Origin: an uncultured Dialister sp.
GTDB taxonomy: Bacteria > Bacillota > Negativicutes > Veillonellales > Dialisteraceae
Assembly (NCBI GenBank): GCA_934178345.1
Contig: CAKPQG010000006.1
Span: 1 to 64,000, forward strand
Direction of reading: 5' to 3'
Length of the DNA: 64,000 nucleotides
The notes under the pieces are model-generated. The model was not told the DNA's origin. It saw nothing but the letters and a program-made list of their open reading frames with translations, and did no database searches. A program made the position numbers and the translations under genes. This document shows positions 49,442 to 58,516 of this stretch, one piece after another. Numbering within the stretch: position 1 is the stretch's first letter; each line of letters starts with the position of its first letter.

Positions 49442-49649
49442 GAAAATTTATGAAGGGAATATAGTGACCAGGGACTAGTGACTGGTAGCTAGGGATTAGG
49501 GATTAGGGATTAGAAATAAATGTCTGACCGTCTGATGTCTCCTAGTCTCTAATTCTAAGGAAATACTGATTCAATCGTTGTTCGATTGAATCAGCGTTTC
49601 CTTAATCCCCAGTCACTAGCTACCAGTCACCAGTCCCTAATCTCTGCTC

Positions 49650-50153
49650 TCATTCACCGCTGATCCGGCAGCGCTTGAATACCTTCGCAAAGAGCCATGC
49701 GGTCGCAGCGGTGAACGCCATGCCGGGTGCCGCGGCGATGAGCATGAGGGTGAGGCCTTTGCCAAGGAGGAAGTACATCACCACGCGCGCGAGCGCTGTG
49801 CCGATGGGGCCGGAGATGATGTAGAAGAGTTTGCCAGACCCGATCAGAAGCCAGAGCGCACCGACGCCTAAGCGAAAGGACATCTGGATCGCCACATTGA
49901 GGAGCGTCGCTGTCCCGAGCGAGAGCCCGATGAGCGAAGCGAGAATCCCTGCGGTGATGTATTTTTTGAAACCGAAGACACCGCAGATAGCGACGGCGAT
50001 CGGCGCGGAGAGCTGGAACTCCGTCCCCGGCACGATGCCCGGGATGCGGAAGGTGCCGGATACGGCGATCAGCACCGCGAGGAGCGCTGTCTCGCAGCAG
50101 TCGATGACGAGCTTGCGTTCGCTGGTGATGCTCGCGGTCTTTTCAAGTGACAT
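49650..50153 (-). CDS. Small membrane protein next to bioF, ECF S-component-like
   Basis: A 167-residue, very hydrophobic protein with about five membrane segments (22-38, 47-62, 66-84, 90-110, 115-160). Not recognised as a named family. Size, the N-terminal ALLAVLIAVSGTFRIPG and the lack of enzymatic motifs resemble the substrate-binding S component of ECF vitamin transporters. Its place after bioW-bioF suggests a vitamin precursor (biotin or pimelate) substrate, which is inference. The ATG has GGAG 13 bases upstream. Confidence 0.5.
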   Translation of the reverse strand: MSLEKTASITSERKLVIDCCETALLAVLIAVSGTFRIPGIVPGTEFQLSAPIAVAICGVFGFKKYITAGILASLIGLSLGTATLLNVAIQMSFRLGVGALWLLIGSGKLFYIISGPIGTALARVVMYFLLGKGLTLMLIAAAPGMAFTAATAWLFAKVFKRCRISGE

Positions 50154-50786
50154 GGTAGGAAATCTCCTTTCTGAGAATGAGAAAACAGGTTCGGGGTTCA
50201 GGGTTCAGGGTTAGCTCATGAGGCGTGCCGTCCTTTGATTGAGAAGACTCTATTTGAATGAGGAATTAAGCGTCGCGGGTGACTGGTGACTAGTCACTAG
50301 GAGACACGGAAACAGGGAGGCATTCTTCCTCATTTGTCTTTCATGCCGCCTGTGCCCTATCCGCCCCTTCGGGGCACCTTCCCCTAGAGGGGAAGGCTGA
50401 CGATACGAGAATAGCATCCGCTCATAAAGCCTTCGGGCATCGCCCCATATATACTTGCGGCGAAGCCGCCACCTTCATTTCGCATTTCTAATTTCTCATT
50501 TCTAATTGGCGTAGCCCCACCCTGAACCCGCCAACCTGAAGTTTGAAAGCAGGGATGAGTAGCTAGGGATTAGGGATTGGGGATTAGGAGTGACTAGTGA
50601 CTGGTGACTAGTCACTTGAATACCGCCTTCGAGCATCGCCCTATGTATACTCCGCGGCGCTTCTGATTTTTATGCGCCGCACCACCATTCCTAATTCCTA
50701 ATTCCTAATTCCTAATTTATGTTTATGCGAAGCTTTCATTCCCAATCAAAGGGCGGCACGCCCCCGAGGCTAACCCTGACCCCTTT
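50154..50786. repeat. 633-bp gap: A, H1, M3 arm, U, H2, R modules
   Basis: No gene seen. GGTTCAG units and A (50188-50245), H1 (50278-50310), reversed M3 arm (50345-50405), G and U (50430-50475), H2 (50478-50508), H1 (50553-50620), G, R (50655-50690), H2 (50691-50720) and A reversed (50740-50780). Confidence 0.8.
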
Positions 50787-51944
50787 CTACCTCCAATGCC
50801 TCTTCATCACTTCCGCTGCGCGGTCGAGTTCATCCTTCGTGTGCGCGGCAGTGACGGTGAGGCGGATGCGGCTCGTACCTGCGGGTACCGTCGGCGGACG
50901 GATGGCAGAGAGAAGGATGCCATCTTCGCGGCAGGCCTCTGCATAAGCGAGCGTTTGCTTCTCATCACCGATGACGATCGGAATGATGGACGTATCACCC
51001 GGAAGGACGGGGATACCGGCTTCTGAGAGCTTCGCTTTCATGTAAGCGGTATTGAAGCGGAGCCGTCCCATGTAGAGAGAAGGATTTCCTTCCAGAAGCC
51101 GGAGCGCCGCCAGCGCACTCGCCCCTGTCACGGCAGAGATCGAGGTGGAGAAGATGAAGGGGCGGGAAACATTCCTGAGATAGTCCGTGATCTCCTTCGA
51201 AGCCGCCGCGTAGCCGCCCTCAGCGCCGAGCGACTTGGAGAGCGTCCCCACCTGGATGTCGATGCCGCTCTCGTGATAGTACTCTGCCGTGCCGCGTCCG
51301 GTGTCGCCGATGGCACCCACGCCGTGTGCATCATCGACGATGAGGCAGGCCTCGTATTTCTTTTTCAAAGAAAGCAGCGACGGCAGCGGGCAGACGTCGC
51401 CGTCCATGGAAAAAACGCCATCGGTCACGATGAAGCGCTGTCCTTCGCAAGGCGTCTCGGCCAGAAGCCGGGCGAGGTCCTCCATATCGGAGTGCGCATA
51501 GATGATGACCCTTGCTTTTGAGATCCGGCAGCCATCCACGATGCTCGCATGATTCAGCGCATCGGAAAAGATCACGTCGCCTTTACCGGCAAGCGCATAC
51601 AGGACGCCGAGGTTCGTCATATAGCCTGTATTGAAGATCACCGCATCTTCTGCGTGCTTGAAGTCCGCGAGTGCCTTCTCCAGCTCGGACAGCTCGAAAA
51701 CGGCGCCCGAGGTCAGCCGCGCACCGCCCGAACCGGTGCCATAGATCACCGCGCGCCGCGCGGCCGCCATGACTTCGCTTTCATGGGTCATGCCCAGATA
51801 GTCATTGGAGTTGAATACGATGTATTCCTTCCCGTCCCGCCTCATGCCGCGGGATGCCGTCACCATCCGCAGGTCTTCGACCCGCCGGAAACGGCCTTCG
51901 TCCGCAATGGCGGACAGTGCTGATGGAATGTCTTGTAGTTTCAT
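50787..51944 (-). CDS. bioF: 8-amino-7-oxononanoate synthase
   Basis: A 385-residue PLP enzyme of the alpha-oxoamine synthase family that condenses pimeloyl-CoA with L-alanine in biotin synthesis. Motifs: YIVFNSNDYLGMTHE, YGTGSGGARLTSG, DALNHASIVDGCR, VDDAHGVGAIGDTGRG, and the PLP-lysine GTLSKSLGAEGGY. AGCGAGG lies before the ATG. It is downstream of bioW, which makes its pimeloyl-CoA substrate. bioA, bioD and bioB are not in the window. Confidence 0.94.
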   Translation of the reverse strand: MKLQDIPSALSAIADEGRFRRVEDLRMVTASRGMRRDGKEYIVFNSNDYLGMTHESEVMAAARRAVIYGTGSGGARLTSGAVFELSELEKALADFKHAEDAVIFNTGYMTNLGVLYALAGKGDVIFSDALNHASIVDGCRISKARVIIYAHSDMEDLARLLAETPCEGQRFIVTDGVFSMDGDVCPLPSLLSLKKKYEACLIVDDAHGVGAIGDTGRGTAEYYHESGIDIQVGTLSKSLGAEGGYAAASKEITDYLRNVSRPFIFSTSISAVTGASALAALRLLEGNPSLYMGRLRFNTAYMKAKLSEAGIPVLPGDTSIIPIVIGDEKQTLAYAEACREDGILLSAIRPPTVPAGTSRIRLTVTAAHTKDELDRAAEVMKRHWR

Positions 51945-52186
51945 GGGTATACCTCGCTTAGGGAAATGGGGATAGGGTTAGCCCGTGGGGCGTGTTATCC
52001 CTTGATTGCGTGCGAAAGCTCTGCTTGCATGAGGAATTAGGAATGAGGAATTAGGAATGGTGGTGGCGGCTTCGCCGCGAAGTATATATGGGGCGATGCC
52101 CCAAAGTGGTATTCAAGTCACCAGTCAGTTGAGACTCCTAATCCCTAGCCACTAATCCCTAGCTACCAGTCACAAGTCACTAGTCC
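51945..52186. repeat. Gap bioW-bioF: A, H2, U, H1 modules
   Basis: A (51974-52015), H2 (52030-52060), U (52063-52080), G (52090-52105), H1 (52136-52196) running into the bioW stop. Confidence 0.85.
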
Positions 52187-52945
52187 CTACTCCCCCATCC
52201 TTACCAGCACGACCTGATTCTGCATATAGTCGTCATACTCCGCCACATCGGTGCCGTGCTCGACGAAGAAGACGCGGCCGCCTACGGGATCGCCCATGTC
52301 CTTCATGACAGTGATGCGTCCATAGCCGAATTTTTTGGAGCCCACATAGCCTGTCACATAGTCCGGATCATCAGACCAGCAGAGCTCGGCGACCGTGCCG
52401 GGGCCATAGGCCACCTTCGAGGCGAGGACGAGGGCTTCGCGCGGATGATCTCCGCCGAGCCCTTGTTCTGCCATGCGCGCTTCATAGAGCGCCGTATCTT
52501 CGCAATCCATGTTGCTGCAGCGCACACCGCGCTCGGCGCGGTCATCGAGACGCTCGCCCGTCACCGCATCCATCACGATCGCCCCGCGCATGCTGTCAGT
52601 CAAAGATTCCAGCTCATGGAAAGCATTCTCTACCGCGGCCTTGCTGACGCCGATGCGGAGCAGCTCCTTCTTCGCAGCCTGCCGCCCCTCTCTCTTCGTT
52701 TCGGTATTCATCTGGTACATCGGGATCAGGGGGCAGGTCATGATGTCCTTCTCTTTGATCTCCTCCACCTTCACCTGAATGAAATCGGCTCGCCCGCGCT
52801 CGTGCGTCCTCGCACGGCGCAGCATGGCGATCACCTGCTCCTCGAGTCCATCCTCTGGCACGATTCTTTCGGCTCCGGAAATATGACGTCCCCCCACGCC
52901 ATGTGAGCCGCCCAGGCTCGAACGCATCTTTACACTGTACAACAA
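52187..52945 (-). CDS. bioW: 6-carboxyhexanoate-CoA ligase (pimeloyl-CoA synthetase)
   Basis: A 252-residue BioW enzyme that activates pimelate to pimeloyl-CoA with ATP. Family marks: LYSVKMRSSLGGSHGVGGRHISGAERIV at the N-terminus, FIQVKVEEI, GAIVMDAVTGERLDDRAERGVRCSNMD, TVAELCWSDDPDYVTGYV. The start is taken as TTG 52945 (8 bases after AAAGGAG); the GTG at 52954 overlaps the ribosome site too closely. The reliance on pimelate explains the need for BioW in place of BioC/BioH. The final MGE-TAG is H1-derived. Confidence 0.93.
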   Translation of the reverse strand: MLYSVKMRSSLGGSHGVGGRHISGAERIVPEDGLEEQVIAMLRRARTHERGRADFIQVKVEEIKEKDIMTCPLIPMYQMNTETKREGRQAAKKELLRIGVSKAAVENAFHELESLTDSMRGAIVMDAVTGERLDDRAERGVRCSNMDCEDTALYEARMAEQGLGGDHPREALVLASKVAYGPGTVAELCWSDDPDYVTGYVGSKKFGYGRITVMKDMGDPVGGRVFFVEHGTDVAEYDDYMQNQVVLVRMGE

Positions 52946-53037
52946 TGGTGTCACTCCTTTGGAAAAAAGGAGACTGGAAGACTTTTGACTTCAGATGTCT
53001 TCTAGTCTCTTCGTCTGATCCCTTCTTGCTTTTATTC

Positions 53038-53066
53038 GTTAACCTGTGTTTTCATTTGAAGTTAAC
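53038..53066. promoter_or_regulatory. BirA-type operator upstream of bioW
   Basis: GTTAAC (53038-53043) and GTTAAC (53061-53066) are separated by 17 bases, with flanks TTCGTTAACC..AGTTAACTATC. The spacing and hexamers match the Firmicute BirA site (TTGTTAACC-N15-GGTTAACAA). It lies ~95 bases before the bioW start. Confidence 0.72.
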
Positions 53067-53075
53067 TATCATTTC

Positions 53076-53106
53076 AAAAAGATAGCCGAAGCCTCCGCTT
53101 CGGCTT
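53076..53106 (-). terminator. Hairpin with T run upstream of the BirA site
   Basis: A 9-bp stem AGCCGAAGC / GCTTCGGCT with a GGAG loop and ATCTTTTTG behind it on the minus strand. It could end transcripts from the ABC gene at 53458 or act as an attenuator right after the promoter at 53116-53145. Confidence 0.75.
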
Positions 53107-53115
53107 ATGACTAAT

Positions 53116-53145
53116 AGTGTAAAGAGGTTGACCGGAGATTGTCAA
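53116..53145 (-). promoter_or_regulatory. Promoter-like sequence upstream of bioW
   Basis: TTGACA (53140-53145), 18-bp spacer, TACACT (53116-53121). Upstream are two direct repeats TTGTTAATC (about 53147-53172) that resemble BirA half-sites. Confidence 0.6.
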
Positions 53146-53457
53146 GATTAACAATCGTTTATGATTAACAATAAGAGCAGCCAGTATGCTGCCTATCGTG
53201 CCATTGCATTCAGCGTTTCCCTAAGTTTGAAAACAGGGATGAGGGATGAGTGGCTAGGGATTAGGAGCCTCGAGCGACTAGTGACTGGTGACTGGTGACT
53301 TGAATACCGCCTTCGGGCATCGCCACCATCTATACTCCGCGGCGCTTCTATTTTTTTATGCGCCGCCCCCCTTTGAACCCGCTGAACCTGCTCCCCCGCT
53401 GAACCTCTTTCGCATGTAATCAAAGGACGGCGCGCCCCCAGGGCTAACCCCGAACCT

Positions 53458-55146
53458 TCACTCTCCTATCTCCCACGCTCTCCCATGCCACTTGTCCAAT
53501 GTAGAGCGATGGCCCACGCTGACGACAGTGATGCCGGGGAGCTGGGCGAGATGCCCATAGAGGCGGCTCTCGGTCTCCTCGTCCATCGCAGAGGTCGCTT
53601 CATCGAGGAAGACCCAGCGGGGACGCTTCGCGAAAATGCGGGCAAAAGCGAGCTTCTGCTGCTCGCCCAGAGAGAGGATATGGCTCCAGTCGCCTTCGCT
53701 GTCCAGCAGCGAGATCAGGTGGGAAAGCCCGGAGAACACAAAGAGCCCTTCCCACTCCTTCCGCGAAAGCGCGATATCCGGATACGCAGCGGCTTCGGCG
53801 AGCGTTCCCATCGGCATGTAGGGCTTCTGCGGGATGAACATGGTCTCCTTTTTGTCAGGCAGGATCATCTCGCCCTTCGCATAGGGCCAAAAACCGGCGA
53901 GCACACGAAGGAGCGTCGATTTCCCAGAGCCGGAAGGGCCCTTGATGATGACCTTCTCCCCCGCATGGATGACCGCATCCAAATGACGGCAGAGCACACG
54001 GCCGCCGGGGACATCGATTTCTACATCCGAGAGACGGAGCTCCTTCCCCTCGCGCCGCTCCATCTTCCCTGCGCGGTCTGTCTCTTCTCGGATGGCTGCC
54101 ATGTGTGCATCGAAGGTGAGCAGCCTGTCCACGCAGGACTGCCACTCCGCCAGCGAGCTGTACACGTCGACGAAGTAGGACATCGACTCCTGCACCTTGC
54201 CGAAGCAGTTCGCCACCTGCATGAGGCCGCCTAAGGAAATATGTTTCGACAGATAACGGGGTGCCGCGACGACAAAGGGGAAAATGATCGCGATCTGCCC
54301 ATAGGAATTGGTAAGCCAGGAAAGCTGCTTCTGTTTCTTGATGATGTAGATCGTATTTTCGATCAGCTTTCCGAAACGAGCGGAAAGGATCCCCCGCTCA
54401 CGCGCCGCACCGTCATAGAAAGCGACGCTTTCCGCCGTCTCTCGAAGCCGCACCATGGCATAGCGGAAGTCCGCTTCCAGCTTCTGCTGCACGAAATTCA
54501 GCCCCACGAGCCGATGTCCGACCCGGTGCGTGATCCATGTACCGATGAGGGAATAGATGAGAGCTGTCCACACGAGATAGCCGTAGATATGGTACGTCTC
54601 GCCGCCCACGGTGAAGGGCAGCGGCTCTGAGAGCTGCCACAGGACGAAAATGAAACAGACGATGGTGGTGATGGCCTTCAGAAGCCCCGCCATGAAAGAA
54701 AGCGTGCGCGCCGTGAAAAGATTGATGTCTTCTGAAATTCGCTGATCCGGATTGTCCGCCTCCTTGGAGAACATATCCATGCGGTAGTACATCTCCCGCT
54801 CCGTCCATCGGGCGAGGTATTCCTCCGTCAGCCAGCGCCGCCAGCGGAGCGCGAGCTGCTGCTGCAGGTAGTACGCATAGACCGCAAAGGCGATGTGTGC
54901 AAAGGCGAGCCCGGTGAAGCGGATGAGCCCGTGATAGACCGCATCCGCATCGTAATTCTGCAGCGCGCTGTAAAATTCATTGAACCAGTCATTCAAGAGC
55001 AGGGTCATGTAGACCGCTGCGATCGTAAGCGCCACGATGCCAAACAGATAGGCATAGGCACTCTTCTTTTCTTCAGATTTCCAGTAGCGGCTCGTCAGCG
55101 AGAAGAGCTGACGAAGAAAGGAAATCGACCATTCGCCAGATTTCAT
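53458..55146 (-). CDS. ABC transporter of the SbmA/BacA-YddA type (membrane domain plus ATPase)
   Basis: A 562-residue half-transporter with an N-terminal SbmA/BacA-like membrane domain (about six segments; LNDWFNEFYSALQNYDADAVYHGL, NPDQRISEDINLFT) and a C-terminal ATPase: GPSGSGKSTLLRVLAGFWPY, signature SLGEQQKLAFARI, Walker B WVFLDEATSAMD, VGHRSTL. Relatives (YddA, Rv1819c, peroxisomal ABCD) move peptides, cobalamin or fatty acyl compounds. The substrate here is open. It probably works as a homodimer in the inner membrane. CAAGGAG stands before the ATG. Confidence 0.88.
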   Translation of the reverse strand: MKSGEWSISFLRQLFSLTSRYWKSEEKKSAYAYLFGIVALTIAAVYMTLLLNDWFNEFYSALQNYDADAVYHGLIRFTGLAFAHIAFAVYAYYLQQQLALRWRRWLTEEYLARWTEREMYYRMDMFSKEADNPDQRISEDINLFTARTLSFMAGLLKAITTIVCFIFVLWQLSEPLPFTVGGETYHIYGYLVWTALIYSLIGTWITHRVGHRLVGLNFVQQKLEADFRYAMVRLRETAESVAFYDGAARERGILSARFGKLIENTIYIIKKQKQLSWLTNSYGQIAIIFPFVVAAPRYLSKHISLGGLMQVANCFGKVQESMSYFVDVYSSLAEWQSCVDRLLTFDAHMAAIREETDRAGKMERREGKELRLSDVEIDVPGGRVLCRHLDAVIHAGEKVIIKGPSGSGKSTLLRVLAGFWPYAKGEMILPDKKETMFIPQKPYMPMGTLAEAAAYPDIALSRKEWEGLFVFSGLSHLISLLDSEGDWSHILSLGEQQKLAFARIFAKRPRWVFLDEATSAMDEETESRLYGHLAQLPGITVVSVGHRSTLDKWHGRAWEIGE

Positions 55147-55601
55147 AGAAGGCTCCTTGGGTAAAAATATAGGGTTCGTGGTTCAGGGTTAGCCCATGGG
55201 CGTGCCGCCCCTTGATTGGGGATGAAAGCTCTGCTCGAATGAGGAATGAGGAATGAAGGTGGCGGCTTCGCCGCGAATTTTTAAGACATGAAAAACACGT
55301 CGCCCCTTGGAGAAGGGGCAGGCCGAAGGCCAGGGATAGAGTGCCTCGAAGAGGCACAACTCTACGCAGCCATAAGAATGTCGACTGTGCTAAGGCTTTT
55401 CCTGGTCACAAAGAATTTGGGAGAAAAATCTGACGCAGATAGCCTTTTTACCGATACGTAGAATTGTGCCCCTACGGGGCACATCTATCCGGCGCCTTTG
55501 GCGCGACCCTTCTCCAAGGGTCTGCTCAGTTGTCATGTACTACCAAACCGGCAACATTATATTTAAACCACCATTTCTCATTTCTCATTGGCGCAGCCCC
55601 C
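55147..55601. repeat. Gap AEC carrier-ABC gene: A, H2, U, M2 modules
   Basis: No gene seen. A (55183-55215), H2 (55238-55257), U (55258-55275), full M2 element (55300-55529) with an AT-richer centre, then H2 (55568-55590). This is one of the few gaps without an H1 array. Confidence 0.8.
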
Positions 55602-56540
55602 TCACGCCAGCATATACATATAAAACGGCACAAAGAATACGCCAAGGGCAAGCGAGACACAGTTCACCGTCGTCGAGTACTCCGCATCCGCCCCGACTGC
55701 GGTCGCGAGGATCGTCATATTCGTCATCGCCGGCATCCCCGCCTGCATGAGAAAGACCTTGGATGACATTTCAGAAACCGGAATGAAAGGGAGCAGCAGG
55801 AAGAGACAGAGCGGTGCCAGGAGGAAACGGCCTGCCATCGCCCCCACCAGGTCCTTATCGAAATGGATGGACGAAAGCGGGATCTGGCTCATCTGGATAC
55901 CGATGACCATGAGTGCCATCGGCGTCGCCATGCCGCCCACATACTTCATCGCCGCCATCGCGAAGTGCGGAATGGGAACATTCGCAAGGAGCAGGATGAC
56001 ACCCGCTGCGAATCCCATGAGCGGCGGAGTGCGGAGCTTCAAGAGCATCTCCCGCGGCGTGAAATGGTGATCCCCACCGGCATCCCGTATGATGAGGTAC
56101 GCCCCCAGCGCCCAGAACATCGTCGTATTTGCCAGATAATAAAGCATGCACGACGGCACACTCGCCTCGCCGAAGAGCGCTACATTCACAGGCACACCGA
56201 TGAAGATGGCATTCGCAATGCAGCAGGTACAGACAAAAATGCCGCGGCGGCCTTTGGAAATGTGAAGCACGGATGCAAGCACATGCCCCGCGAGGTAAGC
56301 AGCAAAAATAGAAACAAAGGGCAGCACCAGATCCGGCGCCGCTGCGAGCAGCGCATCATGCGTGAAATTCGCATACAGCGAATGAATCATGAGCGGCGGC
56401 AGCGCAACCGTCATCGTGAGTTTCGTCAGATCCTTCGCCGCACCCTCCCAGAACCAGCCCTTCTTCGCCAGGAAAAAGCCAAGCCCCGCCATGAGAACCA
56501 CTTCAAAAATACCGGAAAGACCTTGCAATATGGCGTCCAT
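55602..56540 (-). CDS. AEC family transporter (auxin efflux carrier/malate permease type)
   Basis: A 312-residue membrane protein of the AEC family with about ten segments. Typical features: GFFLAKKGWFWEGAAKDLTKLTMTVALPPLMIHSL at the N-terminus, NAIFIGVPVNVALFGE in the middle, AMMVIGIQ-like MALMVIGIQMSQ and the final QAGMPAMTNMTILATAVGADAEYSTTVNCVSLALG. Bacterial members carry malate or other carboxylates. Start 56540 has AAAGGAG 9 bases upstream; the longer frame to 56714 is repeat-derived. A TATAAT box lies at 56572-56577. Confidence 0.85.
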   Translation of the reverse strand: MDAILQGLSGIFEVVLMAGLGFFLAKKGWFWEGAAKDLTKLTMTVALPPLMIHSLYANFTHDALLAAAPDLVLPFVSIFAAYLAGHVLASVLHISKGRRGIFVCTCCIANAIFIGVPVNVALFGEASVPSCMLYYLANTTMFWALGAYLIIRDAGGDHHFTPREMLLKLRTPPLMGFAAGVILLLANVPIPHFAMAAMKYVGGMATPMALMVIGIQMSQIPLSSIHFDKDLVGAMAGRFLLAPLCLFLLLPFIPVSEMSSKVFLMQAGMPAMTNMTILATAVGADAEYSTTVNCVSLALGVFFVPFYMYMLA

Positions 56541-57148
56541 ACATGTATCTCCTTTGAAAAAAGTTTTTTCTATTATACTACAAGAGAAAAGCGACCAATG
56601 AATTTCATGTGCAAGATGTCGGGCACGGAGGATAAAAGGTTCTATGGGTTCTGTAGGTTCTACAGGGTTAGGCAGCAGCTTTGCCGCATATTTAGATGGA
56701 TGGTATTCCCGCATCGTCAGCCTTCCCCTCTAGGGGAAGGCTCGCGATACGAGGATCGCGTCAGCTCATAAGATCTTCGGGCATCGCCCCATATACTCGC
56801 GGCGAAGCCGCCACGAGAGCCCTGAACCTTGAACCTTGAACCTTGAAGTTTGAAAGCAGGGATGAGTGGCTAGGGATTAGGGATTGGGGATTAGGAGTGA
56901 CTAGTGACTGGTGACTTAAATGCCACTTTCGAGCATCGCCCTATTTATACTCCGCGGCGCTTCCATATTTTGATGCGCCGCACCATCATTCCTCATTCCT
57001 AATTCCTCATTCGCGCAAAGCTTTCATTTATAATCAGTGGACGGAGCCGCCCATGGGCTAACCCTGAACCCCATTGAACCATTCCCCAAAATCTACTACA
57101 ATAGAAATCATCCATTTCCACACATCATTTACGAAAGAAGGCCATCCC
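56541..57148. repeat. 608-bp divergent gap: N9, M3 arm, H1, R, H2, A
   Basis: No gene seen. A TATAAT box for the AEC gene (56572-56577), N9 (56636-56668), M3 fragment (56719-56745), G and U (56775-56815), GAACCTTGAACC units (56820-56850), H1 (56862-56925), G, R (56955-56990), H2 (56991-57013) and A reversed (57030-57070). Confidence 0.8.
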
Positions 57149-58204
57149 ATGACAAACCAGTTCCTCCCCAGCTATACCATCGGCACCGACGCGTATGACA
57201 GCGTCTACGATGTCTGCCATCACTTCGGCAAGACCGCGGTCCTCATCGGCGGACACAAGTCCAGAGCCGCTGCCGAGCCGCTCCTCCGCAAAGCACTGGA
57301 AGGCAAGATGGAGATCCTCGACTCCCTCTACTACGGCGGCGATGCCACATTTGAAAATGCCGAAGTTCTGAAAGAAAACGAAGCCTTTCAGAAAGCAGAC
57401 ATGGTCTTTGCCATGGGCGGCGGCCGCGCCATCGACACCGCGAAGAAAGCGGCTGCTGAAGCAGGCAAACCCTATTTCACCTTCCCGACCCTGGCATCGA
57501 ACTGCGCTCCCGTCACCGCTGTCGGCGCGTACTACTACGAAGACCACACCTTCCGCCAGGTCTACTACGTCGATCGCCCGTCCTATCACACCTTCATCCA
57601 TACCGGCGTCATCGCAAACGCACCCAGAGAATACCTCTGGGCCGGCATCGGCGACGCACTCTCCAAGCAGTACGAAGTCGAATTCTCTGCCAGAGGCGAC
57701 ATTCTCCCCTATGGCAGAAATCTCGGCGTCACGCTGGCCGGCACCTGCTCGCAAGGCCTTCTCGAATACGGCGAAGCCGCGCTGAAATCCGTCGACGAAA
57801 AGACAGCCAGCGAAGCCCTCGAGTACGTAGCCCAGAATATCATCTGCTCCACCGGCATCATTTCGAACCTGGAACCGGAAGACTACAACTCCAGCGTCGC
57901 ACACGCCCTCTACAATTCTCACACCGGCGTAGCCCACGAAGGATCGCACCTCCACGGCGCGGTCGTCTGCTATGGCACCCTCGTCCTCCTCACCCTGGAC
58001 GGACAGCTCGAAGAAAGAGACAAGCTCTACGCCTTCTGCGAACGCACGCACCTCCCGCATTCTCTTTCCGACATCGGCCTCACCGATCCGGAAGAGCTCA
58101 TTGCCAATGCACTCACAAAGCCGGACCTCAACAAGGTTCCTTATCCCGTCACCGCAGAGCTTTTAAGAAAAGCCATCACGGATGTCGAAGCATTGAAGAA
58201 ATAA
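57149..58204 (+). CDS. Iron-containing alcohol dehydrogenase family (GldA/YbdH-like)
   Basis: A 351-residue group III dehydrogenase close to glycerol or hydroxycarboxylate dehydrogenases. NAD-binding: AVLIGGHKSRAAAEPLLRKAL, FAMGGGRAIDTAKKAA, FPTLASNCAPVTAVGAYY. Metal ligands: GIGDALSKQYEVEFSA (Asp), GSHLHGAVVCYG (His) and the earlier VAHALYNSHTG with the first His. It would oxidise or reduce a small polyol or 2-hydroxy acid with NAD(P)H. The start at 57149 has AAGAAGG upstream, and a strong terminator follows. Confidence 0.85.
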   Translation: MTNQFLPSYTIGTDAYDSVYDVCHHFGKTAVLIGGHKSRAAAEPLLRKALEGKMEILDSLYYGGDATFENAEVLKENEAFQKADMVFAMGGGRAIDTAKKAAAEAGKPYFTFPTLASNCAPVTAVGAYYYEDHTFRQVYYVDRPSYHTFIHTGVIANAPREYLWAGIGDALSKQYEVEFSARGDILPYGRNLGVTLAGTCSQGLLEYGEAALKSVDEKTASEALEYVAQNIICSTGIISNLEPEDYNSSVAHALYNSHTGVAHEGSHLHGAVVCYGTLVLLTLDGQLEERDKLYAFCERTHLPHSLSDIGLTDPEELIANALTKPDLNKVPYPVTAELLRKAITDVEALKK

Positions 58205-58236
58205 AAAAGGCCTCGCCATATGGCGAGGTTTTTTTA
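58205..58236 (+). terminator. Terminator of the Fe-ADH gene
   Basis: Palindrome CCTCGCCATATGGCGAGG (58211-58228) followed by seven T. Confidence 0.92.
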
Positions 58237-58516
58237 GTGATTGTGACTAGGAATTAGTAGCTAGGGATTAGGGATTGGAGTGACTAGTGACTGGTGACTG
58301 AAATGCCACCCTCGGGCATCGCCTTTCTTTATACTGCGGCGAAGCCGCCACCTGAACCCTTAGAACCTTCAGAACCCGTTGAACCCATAGAACCTGTAGC
58401 GATGAGTAGCCAGTGACTAGTGACTTGCATACGACTCTCGGGCATCGCCCCATATATTTGCGGCGAAGCCGCCACCTTCATTCCTCATTCCTCATTCCTC
58501 ATTCCTCATTCCTCAT
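58205..58516. repeat. Convergent gap: H1, U, N9 and H2 modules
   Basis: No gene seen. After the terminator: H1 (58238-58300), G and U (58310-58350), N9 (58352-58400), H1 (58403-58426), G and U (58440-58475) and H2 (58478-58517) ending at the kinase stop. Confidence 0.85.

Larger units (their letters stand above)
48957..49649. repeat. 693-bp gap with repeats and a promoter-terminator unit
   Basis: No protein gene seen. H2 (49016-49040), R (49042-49075), M1 end (49115-49146), R fragment, H2 (49185-49220), the candidate small RNA unit with tandem terminators (49224-49441), H1 (49464-49516), O8-like units (49530-49552), the short M1 palindrome (49555-49604) and H1 (49605-49640). Confidence 0.8.
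52946..53457. repeat. Gap upstream of bioW: regulatory part then repeats
   Basis: 52980-53175 holds the BirA operator, hairpin and promoter. 53200-53457 is repeat mosaic: M1 end (53209-53225), H1 (53237-53305), G, R (53335-53365), N9 (53372-53405) and reversed A (53412-53450). Confidence 0.8.
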
